Positions 1-9,146 of a DNA stretch of 64,000 bases are shown piece after piece (the stretch's first letter is position 1; every line of letters starts with the position of its first letter). Source of the stretch: Rhizobiales bacterium 64-17 (lineage in GTDB: Bacteria; Pseudomonadota; Alphaproteobacteria; Rhizobiales; Xanthobacteraceae); the NCBI GenBank assembly GCA_001899285.1, contig MKWA01000024.1, positions 1 through 64,000 of the forward strand. Direction: 5' to 3'. Position numbers and translations under genes: made by a program. The notes below the pieces were generated by a model, which was not told where the DNA came from, did not search any database, and was given only the letters and a program-made list of their open reading frames with translations.

Positions 1-64
1 CGGCGATCACCACCCGCTTGCCCTGCAGCGCGAAGAACAACGGCAGCCGCGCCAGAGGCTGCAT
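1..64 (-). CDS. cysG: Siroheme synthase CysG, N-terminal fragment
   Basis: Only the first 21 codons are in the window and the gene runs off the left edge. The translation begins MQPLARLPLFFALQGKRVVI, which resembles the start of the CysG precorrin-2 dehydrogenase domain, where a Rossmann nucleotide-binding fold follows the GKR segment. The ATG lies 16 bases past the nasA stop codon on the same strand, so it is probably the last or next gene of the nitrate operon. CysG makes siroheme, the cofactor of the nitrite reductase NirA encoded upstream, which supports the call. The identification rests on a very short sequence. Confidence 0.6.
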   Translation of the reverse strand, partial: MQPLARLPLFFALQGKRVVIA

Positions 65-80
65 GCGCGAGGGCGGCGTT

Positions 81-2765
81 TCAGATGGCGAGCGGTGCAG
101 CGTCATGATGCAGAAGCCGTTTCAGTTCCGGAATACAGGAGCCGCAATTCGTGCCGGCTTTCGTCGCCATGCCGATCGCGGCCGGCGTCGTCGCACCTTG
201 TGCGATACAAGCGCGGATCGGATTGAGGCCGACGTTGAAGCAGGCACAGACGGTCGGCCCCGGCTGCGCCACACCATCCGCCGTTTTGCCGGACAACAGC
301 AGCCGGCGTGCACTGTCATCGACAGCATCGCTGTCGAACAGTGCTTTGACCGTATCCCACAGCGGTAAACCCGACGCGCTGACGAACAGAGCGCCCGCAA
401 GGCGGCCCTCGCGGAACGCGGCCACGCGGCATTCACCTTTTTGTTGATCGCAATAATCGGCAAGCTCGACATCGTTGCCAAAGACGCGGTTCGCCCAACC
501 CTGCCAGACCGTCAGTTCGGCGTTGCCGGCAAACAGATAAGCGTCGCCGCCATTGACGGCGACGCGCGCCCACCAGCTTTCAGCGGGCCAATCGGGTACA
601 TCGCGCGCGAGGACGAAACCGCGATACCGAAACGTCACCGGCGCAACCGCGACGGGAGTAGCCTTTGCCTCCGGCTGTCCCGACACCGGATCAGTGAGCG
701 GCGCGATCAGCGCGCCGATCCGGGCATCGCTTGCGGTTTCGTTACTCCAGTGAATCGGCGCGAACACCGAACCGCGCTGCTGACCGGGAGTCAGCACGAC
801 CTTCAGCACGCACGCACCATGGCGCGTACGCAGCCGCGCGAATTCACCATCGCCAAGACCGTAGAACGCCGCATCGTCGGGGTGCACCTCGACAAACGGT
901 TCCATCAGATGCAGGCCGAGACGTGCGCTCAGCCCGGTGCGGGTCATGGTATGCCACTGGTCGCGGATACGGCCGGTGTTGAGCCGCAACGGGAAATTGT
1001 CGTGGAGCGGCTCGGCCAGCGCCACATCGGCCACCGCCGCGAATGACGCTTTTCCATCTGCATGGCAATAGCCACCATCGGCGAACAGACGGCTCGTGCC
1101 TCCGGCGCGCGATGAAACCGGCCACTGCACCGGTGTCATCACCGCAAAGGCGGCATCATCGAGATCGGCGAGCCCGCCAATATTGAAAGCGCGCGTGTGG
1201 TTGTTCTCGAAGGCTGATAGCGCCGCATGCTCGCGAAAGATGTCCGCCGCCGATCGATACGAGAACGCGTCGCCGAAGCCGAGCCGTTTCGCGACCTCTG
1301 AGACGATCCACCAGTCAGGCCGCGCCTGACCGGGCAACGGCAGGAACGGCCGCTGCCGCGCAATGCGGCGTTCCGAATTCGTCACCGTTCCGTCCTTCTC
1401 GCCCCAAGCCGCCGCAGGCAGAACGATATGCGCGCCAGCCGCCACAGTATCGTTGGAGCAAACATTCTCCGACACGACGAAAAGATCGAGCTTGCGCAGC
1501 GCCGCGCGCGCCGCATCGGCGTCCGGCAGCGACACTACCGGATTGGTCCCCATGACCCACAACGCCTTGATCTCGCCGCGCGCGACAGCCTCGAACAGAT
1601 CGACCGCCTTGAGGCCAGGATGCGTGGCCATCCGCTGTGCGCGCCAGAAGCGCCGCACGCGATCGATCTCGCGCGGCGTGAAATCCATATGCGCGGCAAG
1701 CTGGTTGGCGAGGCCACCGACCTCCCGGCCGCCCATGGCATTGGGCTGACCGGTGAGCGAAAACGGTGTTTGGCCTTCCATGCCGATCCGGCCTGTCGCC
1801 AGGTGACACTGGATGATTGCCGCAACCTTGTCGGTGCCTTGCGCGGACTGGTTCACGCCCTGCGAGAACGCGGTGACGATTTTCGGTGTCGCCTGAAACA
1901 GCCGAAAGAACTGCTCGACATCGGTGATCGCAAGCTTCGTCGCCGCCGCAACACTTGTCATATCCGGCGCGAGGCGGCGCGCCTGCGCAAGCGCAGTCGC
2001 AAAGCCATCGCTATACGCCGCGATATAGTCGAGATCCAGCGCACCCTGATCGGCAAGGAACACCAGCAAGCCGGAAAACAACACCGTATCCATACCCGGT
2101 GCGATGCCGAGGAACAGATCCGCATCCTCGGCGCTCGCGGTGCGCCGCGGATCGATGACGACGAGCTTCGCGCCGCGATCGCGCTTGTTCGCGATGATTC
2201 GCTGGTAGAGGACCGGATGGCACCAGGCCGCGTTGGAGCCGACCAGAACGATCAGATCGGCGGTGTCGAAATCGGCATAACAGCCGGGTACGACATCCTC
2301 TCCGAACACCCGGCGATGACCCGCCACCGACGACGCCATGCACAGCCGCGAATTGGTGTCGACATTGGCCGAGCCGATGAAACCTTTCATCAGCTTGTTG
2401 GCGACGTAATAATCCTCGGTCAGCAACTGACCGGACAGATAGAAGGCAACGGAATCCGGCCCATGGCGCTCAATCGTATCACGCAAGCCGTCCGCGATTG
2501 TTCCGAGCGCGTCATCCCACGAAGCCCGGTTTAACACGCCTCGTTCATTGCGCACCAGCGGATGCAGCAGACGGGTCTTGAGACCGAGCGTGTCGCCGAG
2601 CGCCGCACCTTTAGAGCACAACCGGCCGAAATTCGCGGGATGATCGGGATCGCCCGCGATCATCGCGCCGCCACGCCCGTCCGGCCGCGCCAGCACGCCG
2701 CAGCCGACGCCGCAATACGGACAGGTCGTCTTGACGGATGCCGGCGTCTGCAGCGGCGCGTTCAT
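81..2765 (-). CDS. nasA: Assimilatory nitrate reductase catalytic subunit NasA
   Basis: Cytoplasmic molybdenum bis-MGD enzyme that reduces nitrate to nitrite for assimilation. The 894-residue protein opens with a [4Fe-4S] ligand set (C15, C18, C22, C50) typical of the NasA/Nap/FdhA family, followed by molybdopterin oxidoreductase domains (GSNAAWCHP near 175, VMGTNPVVSLPDAD near 405) and the C-terminal molydopterin-binding domain (LNTGRIRDQWHTMTRTG near 600). The last 60 residues form a BFD-like [2Fe-2S] domain with a CACF and CGSC cysteine pattern, as in bacterial NasA proteins of about 900 residues. The start codon overlaps the stop of the upstream reductase gene by one base, so translation is probably coupled. 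No signal peptide is present, as expected for an assimilatory enzyme. Confidence 0.95.
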   Translation of the reverse strand: MNAPLQTPASVKTTCPYCGVGCGVLARPDGRGGAMIAGDPDHPANFGRLCSKGAALGDTLGLKTRLLHPLVRNERGVLNRASWDDALGTIADGLRDTIERHGPDSVAFYLSGQLLTEDYYVANKLMKGFIGSANVDTNSRLCMASSVAGHRRVFGEDVVPGCYADFDTADLIVLVGSNAAWCHPVLYQRIIANKRDRGAKLVVIDPRRTASAEDADLFLGIAPGMDTVLFSGLLVFLADQGALDLDYIAAYSDGFATALAQARRLAPDMTSVAAATKLAITDVEQFFRLFQATPKIVTAFSQGVNQSAQGTDKVAAIIQCHLATGRIGMEGQTPFSLTGQPNAMGGREVGGLANQLAAHMDFTPREIDRVRRFWRAQRMATHPGLKAVDLFEAVARGEIKALWVMGTNPVVSLPDADAARAALRKLDLFVVSENVCSNDTVAAGAHIVLPAAAWGEKDGTVTNSERRIARQRPFLPLPGQARPDWWIVSEVAKRLGFGDAFSYRSAADIFREHAALSAFENNHTRAFNIGGLADLDDAAFAVMTPVQWPVSSRAGGTSRLFADGGYCHADGKASFAAVADVALAEPLHDNFPLRLNTGRIRDQWHTMTRTGLSARLGLHLMEPFVEVHPDDAAFYGLGDGEFARLRTRHGACVLKVVLTPGQQRGSVFAPIHWSNETASDARIGALIAPLTDPVSGQPEAKATPVAVAPVTFRYRGFVLARDVPDWPAESWWARVAVNGGDAYLFAGNAELTVWQGWANRVFGNDVELADYCDQQKGECRVAAFREGRLAGALFVSASGLPLWDTVKALFDSDAVDDSARRLLLSGKTADGVAQPGPTVCACFNVGLNPIRACIAQGATTPAAIGMATKAGTNCGSCIPELKRLLHHDAAPLAI

Positions 2766-4402
2766 CAGTAGACGTCCTGCTGATAGCGCGATTTCCTCTT
2801 CAGATCACCGACGAAGACGATAGCCTCCTCGGTCGAGCGTGCGCTGTGGGTCGCGACAATCTCGATCAGCGCGCCTTCAACGTCTCGCGCCATCCGCTTG
2901 GCGTCGCCGCAGACGTAAATATGCGCGCCGTCCTTGATCCAGTTCCACAGCTCGGCGCCAACCTCGCGCATCCGGTCCTGCACATAGAACTTCTGATCGT
3001 CGTCGCGCGACCAGGCGAGAGACAGGCGCGTCAACAAACCCGACGCTTTCATCGCCGCGAGTTCATCCTCGTAGAAGAAGTCGTAGTCGCGCCGCTGATG
3101 GCCGAAAAATAGCCAGTTGCAGCCGGGCGATCGCGTCGCCATCCGCTCTTGCAAGAAAGCGCGGAATGGCGCCACGCCGGTGCCGGGGCCGATCATGATC
3201 ACCGGCACGGATGGATCGTCCGGCAGCGCGAACGCATGCGCCTTCTGAACATAAGCTTTCACAAAATCGCCGACCGCGAGCCGATCGGCAAAGCAGGTCG
3301 AAGCGACCCCGAGCCGCTCCCGGCCGTTGATTCGATAGCGAACCGCATCGATCGTCAGCGACACGTGGCCGGGCTTCGCCTTCGGCGACGACGAGATCGA
3401 ATAGAGCCGCGGTTGCAGCGGCTCCAGCGCCTCGACAAATGCCTCCGGGTCAGGCCGCACGTCGGGAAATTTCTCAAGCGCCGCGAGCACATCGAGTGTC
3501 GCCGCATCGCCGTCGGGATCGTCTCCTGCCGCCAGCGCCTTCAGCTTCTTCTTGCACTCGCCGCCACTGATATAGGACATCAACTGGAACAGGCTGTCTG
3601 GCGCGGGCGCAAGCGAGACGCTGTCGGTCAGCACCTCGCGCAGCGTCGATTCACCGATCGGCGTATCCGCCGTCGCGCCGAGCGTGGCGATGACACCATC
3701 GACCAACACGGAATCGTTGATCGGAAACACACCGAACGCATCGCCGGCCTGATAATCGATTCCGCTCTGCGACAGATCGATATCAATATGCCAGGTCTGT
3801 TTGTCGGAGCCAGGCCTGTTGAGCCGATAGCGCGCCGCGAGCCGCACCTCAGCGGGCGTTTCGCGCGAGGGTCCAGCCGCCATCACCGGCGGAACGGCGA
3901 CGACGGAAGTCACAGCCGAAACAGTTGCACTGTCCATCGGCGTCTTCGGCGCTGCGGGCTGATCGATCTCCAGCGCCAGCGCCTTCAGCGTGCGAGCGGT
4001 TTCCTTGCCGCCCGGCACGCAGAGATTGAGCCTTGCTTCCGTTTTCAGGAACAGAGCGTTGGAATAGTCCTCGCAACTGTACCCGCATTGTCCACAATCC
4101 TGCTGCGCCATCGCGGCCATCAAACGGCGCCGGACCGGGCGGTCCTCCGCCAGCGTCAGCCGCTCGGCGAGCGGCAATGACGGGTCGTGCCAGGGCGCTT
4201 CGCCATCATCGGCGTCGCCAAATTCGTTCTGCGCCGGCGGCATCAGCGCCGCATTCTGCTCTCGAGACAGCGCCGTTATGCCGGCGCCGTCGAGCGATAC
4301 CAGACCAGCGAAAAACCCGTTGAGCCACGAGCGCTGCTCCGGCGTGAACGGCGCTGTTTCCGGTACAAGCTCAATCGACGGTGACGCGGCGTGCTGAGTC
4401 AT
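2765..4402 (-). CDS. CysJ-like FAD/NADPH reductase with N-terminal Fe-S motif
   Basis: 545-residue protein related to the flavoprotein subunit of sulfite reductase. Residues about 180-545 form a CysJ/ferredoxin-NADP reductase unit: a FAD-binding segment with the RLYSISSSP motif near 333 and an NADPH-binding GPGTGVAPFRAFLQER motif near 400. The FMN (flavodoxin) domain of CysJ is absent. In its place is an N-terminal cysteine cluster (C103, C106, C110 and a fourth near 128) that looks like a [4Fe-4S] site. Databases often call such proteins sulfite reductase subunit alpha. Here the gene sits between nirA and nasA with overlaps on both sides, so I infer that it passes NAD(P)H electrons to nitrate and/or nitrite reductase. 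Confidence 0.85.
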   Translation of the reverse strand: MTQHAASPSIELVPETAPFTPEQRSWLNGFFAGLVSLDGAGITALSREQNAALMPPAQNEFGDADDGEAPWHDPSLPLAERLTLAEDRPVRRRLMAAMAQQDCGQCGYSCEDYSNALFLKTEARLNLCVPGGKETARTLKALALEIDQPAAPKTPMDSATVSAVTSVVAVPPVMAAGPSRETPAEVRLAARYRLNRPGSDKQTWHIDIDLSQSGIDYQAGDAFGVFPINDSVLVDGVIATLGATADTPIGESTLREVLTDSVSLAPAPDSLFQLMSYISGGECKKKLKALAAGDDPDGDAATLDVLAALEKFPDVRPDPEAFVEALEPLQPRLYSISSSPKAKPGHVSLTIDAVRYRINGRERLGVASTCFADRLAVGDFVKAYVQKAHAFALPDDPSVPVIMIGPGTGVAPFRAFLQERMATRSPGCNWLFFGHQRRDYDFFYEDELAAMKASGLLTRLSLAWSRDDDQKFYVQDRMREVGAELWNWIKDGAHIYVCGDAKRMARDVEGALIEIVATHSARSTEEAIVFVGDLKRKSRYQQDVY

Positions 4403-6156
4403 GCCGCCGTCTCCGCTGCAATCAGACTTCTCAGCGCGATAACGTCATGGCGGCGCGCAAACGCGACAAAGTTTTCCTCCGGCGTCGCACGATGCACGAG
4501 ATAAGTGTTAAGGATTGTTTCGATGAGCCGCGGCGCATCATCGGCCTTGACGTTCTGAAACAATTCCCGGCCGATCCCCGCGTCGGCGCCGAAGCCACCG
4601 CCGACGTGAACGTGATAACCATCGACGGTGTCGCCTTCGTCCGACACCGGCACCCGTGCGCCGATCAACCCGATATCGCCGATATAGTGTTGCGCGCAGG
4701 TGTTGTGGCAGCCGGTGAGATGGATATTAATCGGCGTATCCATCGCCACACGCGGTTCACACCATGCGGCGATCTTCTCCGCATCTTCCTTGGTATGGGC
4801 GCCGGCAAACCGGCAGCCGGTGGCGCCGGTGCAGGCCACCAGCCCGGCGCGCAATGCGGTAGCGTGGGTGGACAAATCCAGCGCCGCGACCGCCGCCTCC
4901 GCCAGCGCGACGTTTTCTTTGCTCACGCCGGAAATGAGCAGGTTCTGCCAGACGGTCAGGCGGATATCGCCATCGCCCAGATCGGCGGAAATCCTTGCGA
5001 GACCGCGCATTTGTGCCGTGGTCAGTTTGCCCACCGGCAAAACGACGCCGATCCAGAATAGGCCCGGCTGCTTTTGCGGATGCACGCCGATATGCGCCGC
5101 ACGATCATAGGCGCGGCGCGGCAGCACGGCAGCGGCCGGCACGCGCGCCAGCGGCGCACCGATTTTGGCCTCAACAGCGGCAAGGAATTTATCGAAGCCC
5201 CATGCATCGAGCACATATTTGAGGCGGGCCTTGTTGCGATTGGTGCGGTCGCCGTGTTCGCTGAACACGCGCACGATCGCATCCGACACACAGGTCGCGT
5301 CCCGCGGCCTGACAATAACGCCCGTGTCGCGGGCGAAGTCCTTGTGACCGGTGATGCCGCCGAGCGCGAGCCGGAACCAGACACCCGGATCAACGCCGAA
5401 ACCGTCGCGAACTTCTACCGCCTGAAAGCCGATGTCGTTGGTGTCCTCCAGCACCGGAATGACGCCGGCGCCGTCGAACGCAACATTGAACTTGCGCGGC
5501 AGACCGTACATCGCCCGGTCGTTGAGAATGTGGAAATGCCACTCACGCGCATAGGGCCGCGTGTCGATCAGTTCCTGCGGATCGATCCCGGCGGTCGGCG
5601 TACCGGTGACATTGCGGATATTGTCGGCGCCGCTGCCGCGCGAGCACAAACCGATATCCTGGATCGCCTCCAGCACCTCGACCGCGTGGCGCGGCACGAT
5701 CTCGCGGATCTGAAAATTCGCCCGTGTCGTCACATGGGCGTAACCGCCGGCATAATCATCGGCGATCCGCGCCAGCTCATATAACTGCCAATGATTGAGG
5801 ATACCGTTGGCGATCCGAAGCCGGCACATATAGGAATCCTGTGCCGGCGCCACATAGAAGATGCCGTAATAGCGCCAGCGAAAATTGTCGGCCGGCTTCG
5901 GCGCCTCGTCGGCCACCGCCTGCGCCTTGAGTTTTTCATAAGCATCGAACGGATGCTGCTCGCGCTTGATCTTCTCCTGCTCGTTCAGCTTCTTGCCGGC
6001 GGCGAGCACCTTGTTCTGCGCGATCAGATGGATCGCATCGGGACCGGAGGGCTCGCCCGGCGCAGATGTGGCGGCGCGTTGCGACCGCGCCGCGCTCAAT
6101 CCGGATACGAAACCTTCCAGGTAGCGCTTCTGCTCGCTGCTGAAGTCGCTGGACAT
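4399..6156 (-). CDS. nirA: NirA-type siroheme nitrite (or sulfite) reductase
   Basis: 585-residue single-subunit siroheme/[4Fe-4S] reductase of the NirA/CysI superfamily. It has two ferredoxin-like half domains and two siroheme-binding domains. The cluster ligands are visible in CTGATGCRFAG (C-x5-C) and TGCHNTCAQHYIG (C-x3-C). The family performs the six-electron reduction of nitrite to ammonium or sulfite to sulfide. Being flanked by nitrate uptake genes and nasA, nitrite is the likely substrate, though the sequence alone does not exclude sulfite. It overlaps the downstream reductase by four bases (ATGA), which implies translational coupling. The cysG start just past nasA would supply siroheme. 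Confidence 0.9.
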   Translation of the reverse strand: MSSDFSSEQKRYLEGFVSGLSAARSQRAATSAPGEPSGPDAIHLIAQNKVLAAGKKLNEQEKIKREQHPFDAYEKLKAQAVADEAPKPADNFRWRYYGIFYVAPAQDSYMCRLRIANGILNHWQLYELARIADDYAGGYAHVTTRANFQIREIVPRHAVEVLEAIQDIGLCSRGSGADNIRNVTGTPTAGIDPQELIDTRPYAREWHFHILNDRAMYGLPRKFNVAFDGAGVIPVLEDTNDIGFQAVEVRDGFGVDPGVWFRLALGGITGHKDFARDTGVIVRPRDATCVSDAIVRVFSEHGDRTNRNKARLKYVLDAWGFDKFLAAVEAKIGAPLARVPAAAVLPRRAYDRAAHIGVHPQKQPGLFWIGVVLPVGKLTTAQMRGLARISADLGDGDIRLTVWQNLLISGVSKENVALAEAAVAALDLSTHATALRAGLVACTGATGCRFAGAHTKEDAEKIAAWCEPRVAMDTPINIHLTGCHNTCAQHYIGDIGLIGARVPVSDEGDTVDGYHVHVGGGFGADAGIGRELFQNVKADDAPRLIETILNTYLVHRATPEENFVAFARRHDVIALRSLIAAETAA

Positions 6157-6160
6157 GGCG

Positions 6161-7369
6161 TCAGGCCGCCACGCGTTCGGCCAGAGCGCGACCGAATGCC
6201 AGATCGTCGCGGAACGCCTCGATCGGCGTGCCGTTCCTGATCAGATCGAGATACCAGCGCGCATCGCCGGTGTCGCCGAACAACACCGCGCCGACCAGAC
6301 GGCCTTCCGCAATGACGAACTTCTTGTAGTGCTTCAGCCCGGCGTCGCTGTAGACGATGCTCTCCGTGCCCGGCGCACCGAGAAAATCCCCGGCGGAGAA
6401 CACATGCACGCCGGAAACCTTCAGATTGGTTGAGAGTATGCTGCCGGCATAGCTTGCATTGTGTCCGGCGAGACGACGCGCCAGCACTCTGGCCTGCTCG
6501 TAAGCCGGCTCGACCAGTCCATAGCAGACGCCGCGATGTTCGGCGCATTCACCGATCGCGCTGATACCGGTGTGACTGGTGCACATATGGTCGTCGACGA
6601 CGATGCCGCGGCCGACCGACAATCCGGTCGCATATGCCAGATCGACATTGGGCGAAATGCCGGTCGCGACGACAACTTTGTCCGCTTCGAGCACGCGACC
6701 ATCGGCAAGAACGACGGCATTGGCACGACGCCGGCCTTCGATCCTTGCCGTTTGCGCCTGCAGCAGCACGTCGACTCCGATCGCCTCAACAGCATCGCGC
6801 AGCATCGCCGCCGCACGCGCATCAAGCTGGCGCTCCATCAGCCGGTCCATGAGATGCACCAGCGCAACCTGCGCGCCGGCCTTCGCCAGACCATAGGCAG
6901 CTTCAAGGCCAAGAAGCCCACCGCCGATCACGACGACCTTCGATCCGGGCCCGACGGATAGCGCCTCGATATCGGCCATGTCGCGGAAGGTCAGAACACC
7001 AGGCCGGTCGATACCGGGAATCGCCGGTCGCGCGGGTCGCGATCCTGTCGCCAGCACCACATGCCGGTAGGGAAGCGTCGCGCCGCCGGCAAGCCGCACA
7101 CGGCGGATGGCGGTGTCGATCGCCACCGCGCGATGGCCCGTGAGCAACGTCACGCCACGATCCACCCACCACTGCGCCGGATGCAGCTCGATCTCGTTAC
7201 GCGCGACATCACCGGCGAGCACGGACGACAGCAGCACGCGGTTGTACGCAAGCTGCCGCTCCTCACCCACCACGGCAATGGCGAAACGGCCGAGCGCGGC
7301 GCGCGTCAGCGCATCGACAAAATGCGCCGCAGCCATTCCATTGCCGATGACGACCAGCGGCTCGCCCAT
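6161..7369 (-). CDS. FAD-dependent NAD(P)H oxidoreductase, NirB N-terminal/rubredoxin reductase type
   Basis: 402-residue Pyr_redox_2 protein with two Rossmann dinucleotide-binding folds: an FAD site at the N-terminus (VIGNGMAAAHFVDAL) and an NAD(P)H site near residue 145 (VVIGGGLLGLEAAYGLAKAG). A third conserved stretch (STNLKVSGVHVFSAGDF) is characteristic of the N-terminal half of NADH-dependent nitrite reductase NirB and of NasB-like electron carriers. It lacks the siroheme and BFD domains of full NirB. It is four bases upstream of nirA and five bases downstream of nrtD, so it is part of the nitrate operon. I infer a role as an electron donor to NasA or NirA; the exact partner is not known. 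Confidence 0.8.
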   Translation of the reverse strand: MGEPLVVIGNGMAAAHFVDALTRAALGRFAIAVVGEERQLAYNRVLLSSVLAGDVARNEIELHPAQWWVDRGVTLLTGHRAVAIDTAIRRVRLAGGATLPYRHVVLATGSRPARPAIPGIDRPGVLTFRDMADIEALSVGPGSKVVVIGGGLLGLEAAYGLAKAGAQVALVHLMDRLMERQLDARAAAMLRDAVEAIGVDVLLQAQTARIEGRRRANAVVLADGRVLEADKVVVATGISPNVDLAYATGLSVGRGIVVDDHMCTSHTGISAIGECAEHRGVCYGLVEPAYEQARVLARRLAGHNASYAGSILSTNLKVSGVHVFSAGDFLGAPGTESIVYSDAGLKHYKKFVIAEGRLVGAVLFGDTGDARWYLDLIRNGTPIEAFRDDLAFGRALAERVAA

Positions 7370-7374
7370 GACGA

Positions 7375-8169
7375 TTATGCCGCTTCGACGAAGTGATGAC
7401 GCTCGTACAGGAATTCAAGTACGCGCTGGCGGCACTTCAAATAGGTGGCGTTGGTCGCCATTTCGAGCCGCTTGCGCGGTCGCGGCAGCGGCACGTCGAG
7501 CAATTCGCCGATTCGTGCCGACGGACCGTTAGTCATCATCACGATCCGGTCGGACAGCAGCACCGCCTCATCGACGTCGTGCGTGATCATCAGCACGGTG
7601 TTGCCGAGCTTCTGCTGCAGCGACATCACCGAATCCTGAAGATGCGCCCGCGTCAGCGCGTCGAGAGCCCCAAACGGCTCGTCCAGCAGTAGAACCTTCG
7701 GCTCCATGGCGAGTGCGCGAGCGATGCCGACGCGCTGTTTCATGCCACCGGAGATTTCCGACGGACGCTTGTCCTTCGCATGGGTCATCTGCACCAGATC
7801 AAGATTGTGCAGCGTCCAGGCATCGCGCTCGGCACGCGACTTGGTGCGCGAAAACACCTTGTCGACGCCCATACGGACGTTGTCGTACACGGTGAGCCAC
7901 GGCAGCAGGCTATGGTTCTGGAACACCACCGCGCGGTCAGGGCCCGGTTCGTTGACTTCCTTTCCTTCCAGCAGCACAGCCCCACTCGTCACCGGCAGAA
8001 GACCGGCGACGATATTCAGCAGCGTGGACTTGCCGCAGCCGGAATGACCGATGATCGACACAAACTCACCACGCGCGATCGTGAGGGTGATGTCCTTCAA
8101 TACCTCGCTGGTGGTCGAACCGCGCTTGAACGACTTGTCGACATGATCGATCTGAAGATAGGCGGTCAT
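7375..8169 (-). CDS. nrtD: Nitrate ABC transporter ATP-binding protein
   Basis: 264-residue ABC ATPase of the NrtD/SsuB/TauB family that energises nitrate import at the inner membrane. The Walker A motif is GHSGCGKST, the signature is ISGGMKQRVGIARAL, and Walker B follows as LLLDEPFGALDALT. The open frame extends 31 codons further upstream, but the chosen ATG is preceded by AAGGAG at good spacing and gives the family N-terminus (MTAYLQIDHVDKSF). It lies 10 bases downstream of the permease gene. The length matches NrtD rather than NrtC, which carries an extra substrate-binding domain. Naming (nrtC or nrtD) varies between organisms. Confidence 0.92.
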   Translation of the reverse strand: MTAYLQIDHVDKSFKRGSTTSEVLKDITLTIARGEFVSIIGHSGCGKSTLLNIVAGLLPVTSGAVLLEGKEVNEPGPDRAVVFQNHSLLPWLTVYDNVRMGVDKVFSRTKSRAERDAWTLHNLDLVQMTHAKDKRPSEISGGMKQRVGIARALAMEPKVLLLDEPFGALDALTRAHLQDSVMSLQQKLGNTVLMITHDVDEAVLLSDRIVMMTNGPSARIGELLDVPLPRPRKRLEMATNATYLKCRQRVLEFLYERHHFVEAA

Positions 8170-8179
8170 GCTGTGCTCC

Positions 8180-9073
8180 TTAGCTCGCCGAGGTGCCACG
8201 GGTGACAAGGTGGGCGACGCCGGCGACGATGCGGTCGAGGATGAAGCCGGTGATGCCGACATAGAACAGCGCCAGAATGATCTCGCTCATGTGCGAGGAA
8301 TTCCACGCATCCCAGATGAAGAAGCCAATGCCGACGCCGCCGATCAGCATTTCCGCCGCGACGATGGCGAGCCACGATAAGCCGATGCCGATGCGTAAAC
8401 CTGTGAAGATATAAGGCGCCGCCGACGGCACCATGATCTTCCAGAAGAACTCAAGATGATTGAGCCGCAGCACCGCCGCGACGTTGCGGTAGTCCTGCGG
8501 AATGTTGCGGATGCCGACCGCCGTGTTGATGATGATCGGCCAGATCGCGGTGATGAAGATCACGAAGATCGCCGCCGGATGGCCCTGACGGAACGCCGCG
8601 AGCGACAGCGGCAGCCATGCCAGCGGCGGCACGGTGCGCAGCACCTGAAAGATCGGATCGAGGCCGCGCATGGCCCAGGTCGATTGCCCGACCAGCGTCC
8701 CCAGCGCGACGCCGGCCAGCGCCGCCATGGCATAGCCGAGACCCACCCGCTGCAGGCTCGCGGACATATGCCAGAACAATCCCTTGTCGAGACCACCGCG
8801 GTCATAAAACGGATCGACGATCAGCTCCCAGGTGTCGGAGATCACTTGCGATGGCGGCGGCAGGCTCGAGCCGGCATGGCCGCACAGCAATTCCCAGAGC
8901 AGCAGCAGCCCGGAAATCACGATCACCGGTGGCAGCAAGCGGCCAGCCATCGCCGTTCCTTCCGCAAGGAAACGCTCCATGGCCGGCGCCCGGCGAACCG
9001 TCAGGTTGTGCACGGTGGCGACGGATGCCGGCAGCGGCAGGGTTGTTTCGGCTTTCAGTGCAGGCATGGTCAT
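8180..9073 (-). CDS. nrtB: Nitrate ABC transporter permease
   Basis: 297-residue integral membrane permease of the NrtB/SsuC family (BPD_transp_1), with about six transmembrane segments. The cytoplasmic coupling motif is visible around residues 195-225 (AAVLRLNHLEFFWKIMVPSA). It forms the membrane channel of the importer with the upstream substrate-binding protein and the downstream ATPase. The start chosen is MTMPALKAET, with GGAG upstream; the open frame continues 28 codons further but that extension is arginine-rich and looks non-coding. The alternative ATG two codons later is equally possible. Confidence 0.92.
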   Translation of the reverse strand: MTMPALKAETTLPLPASVATVHNLTVRRAPAMERFLAEGTAMAGRLLPPVIVISGLLLLWELLCGHAGSSLPPPSQVISDTWELIVDPFYDRGGLDKGLFWHMSASLQRVGLGYAMAALAGVALGTLVGQSTWAMRGLDPIFQVLRTVPPLAWLPLSLAAFRQGHPAAIFVIFITAIWPIIINTAVGIRNIPQDYRNVAAVLRLNHLEFFWKIMVPSAAPYIFTGLRIGIGLSWLAIVAAEMLIGGVGIGFFIWDAWNSSHMSEIILALFYVGITGFILDRIVAGVAHLVTRGTSAS

Positions 9074-9146
9074 TACAGGGAATCTCCGGGAGCGCGGTCT
9101 CCGACCGCCGGGGCGACCGGGCAGCGACAATGCCGCCCGCACGGGA

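Noticed and set aside
1428-2534. 368-codon plus-strand frame opposite nasA
   Set aside because: Shadow of nasA; Arg/His-rich with no motif.
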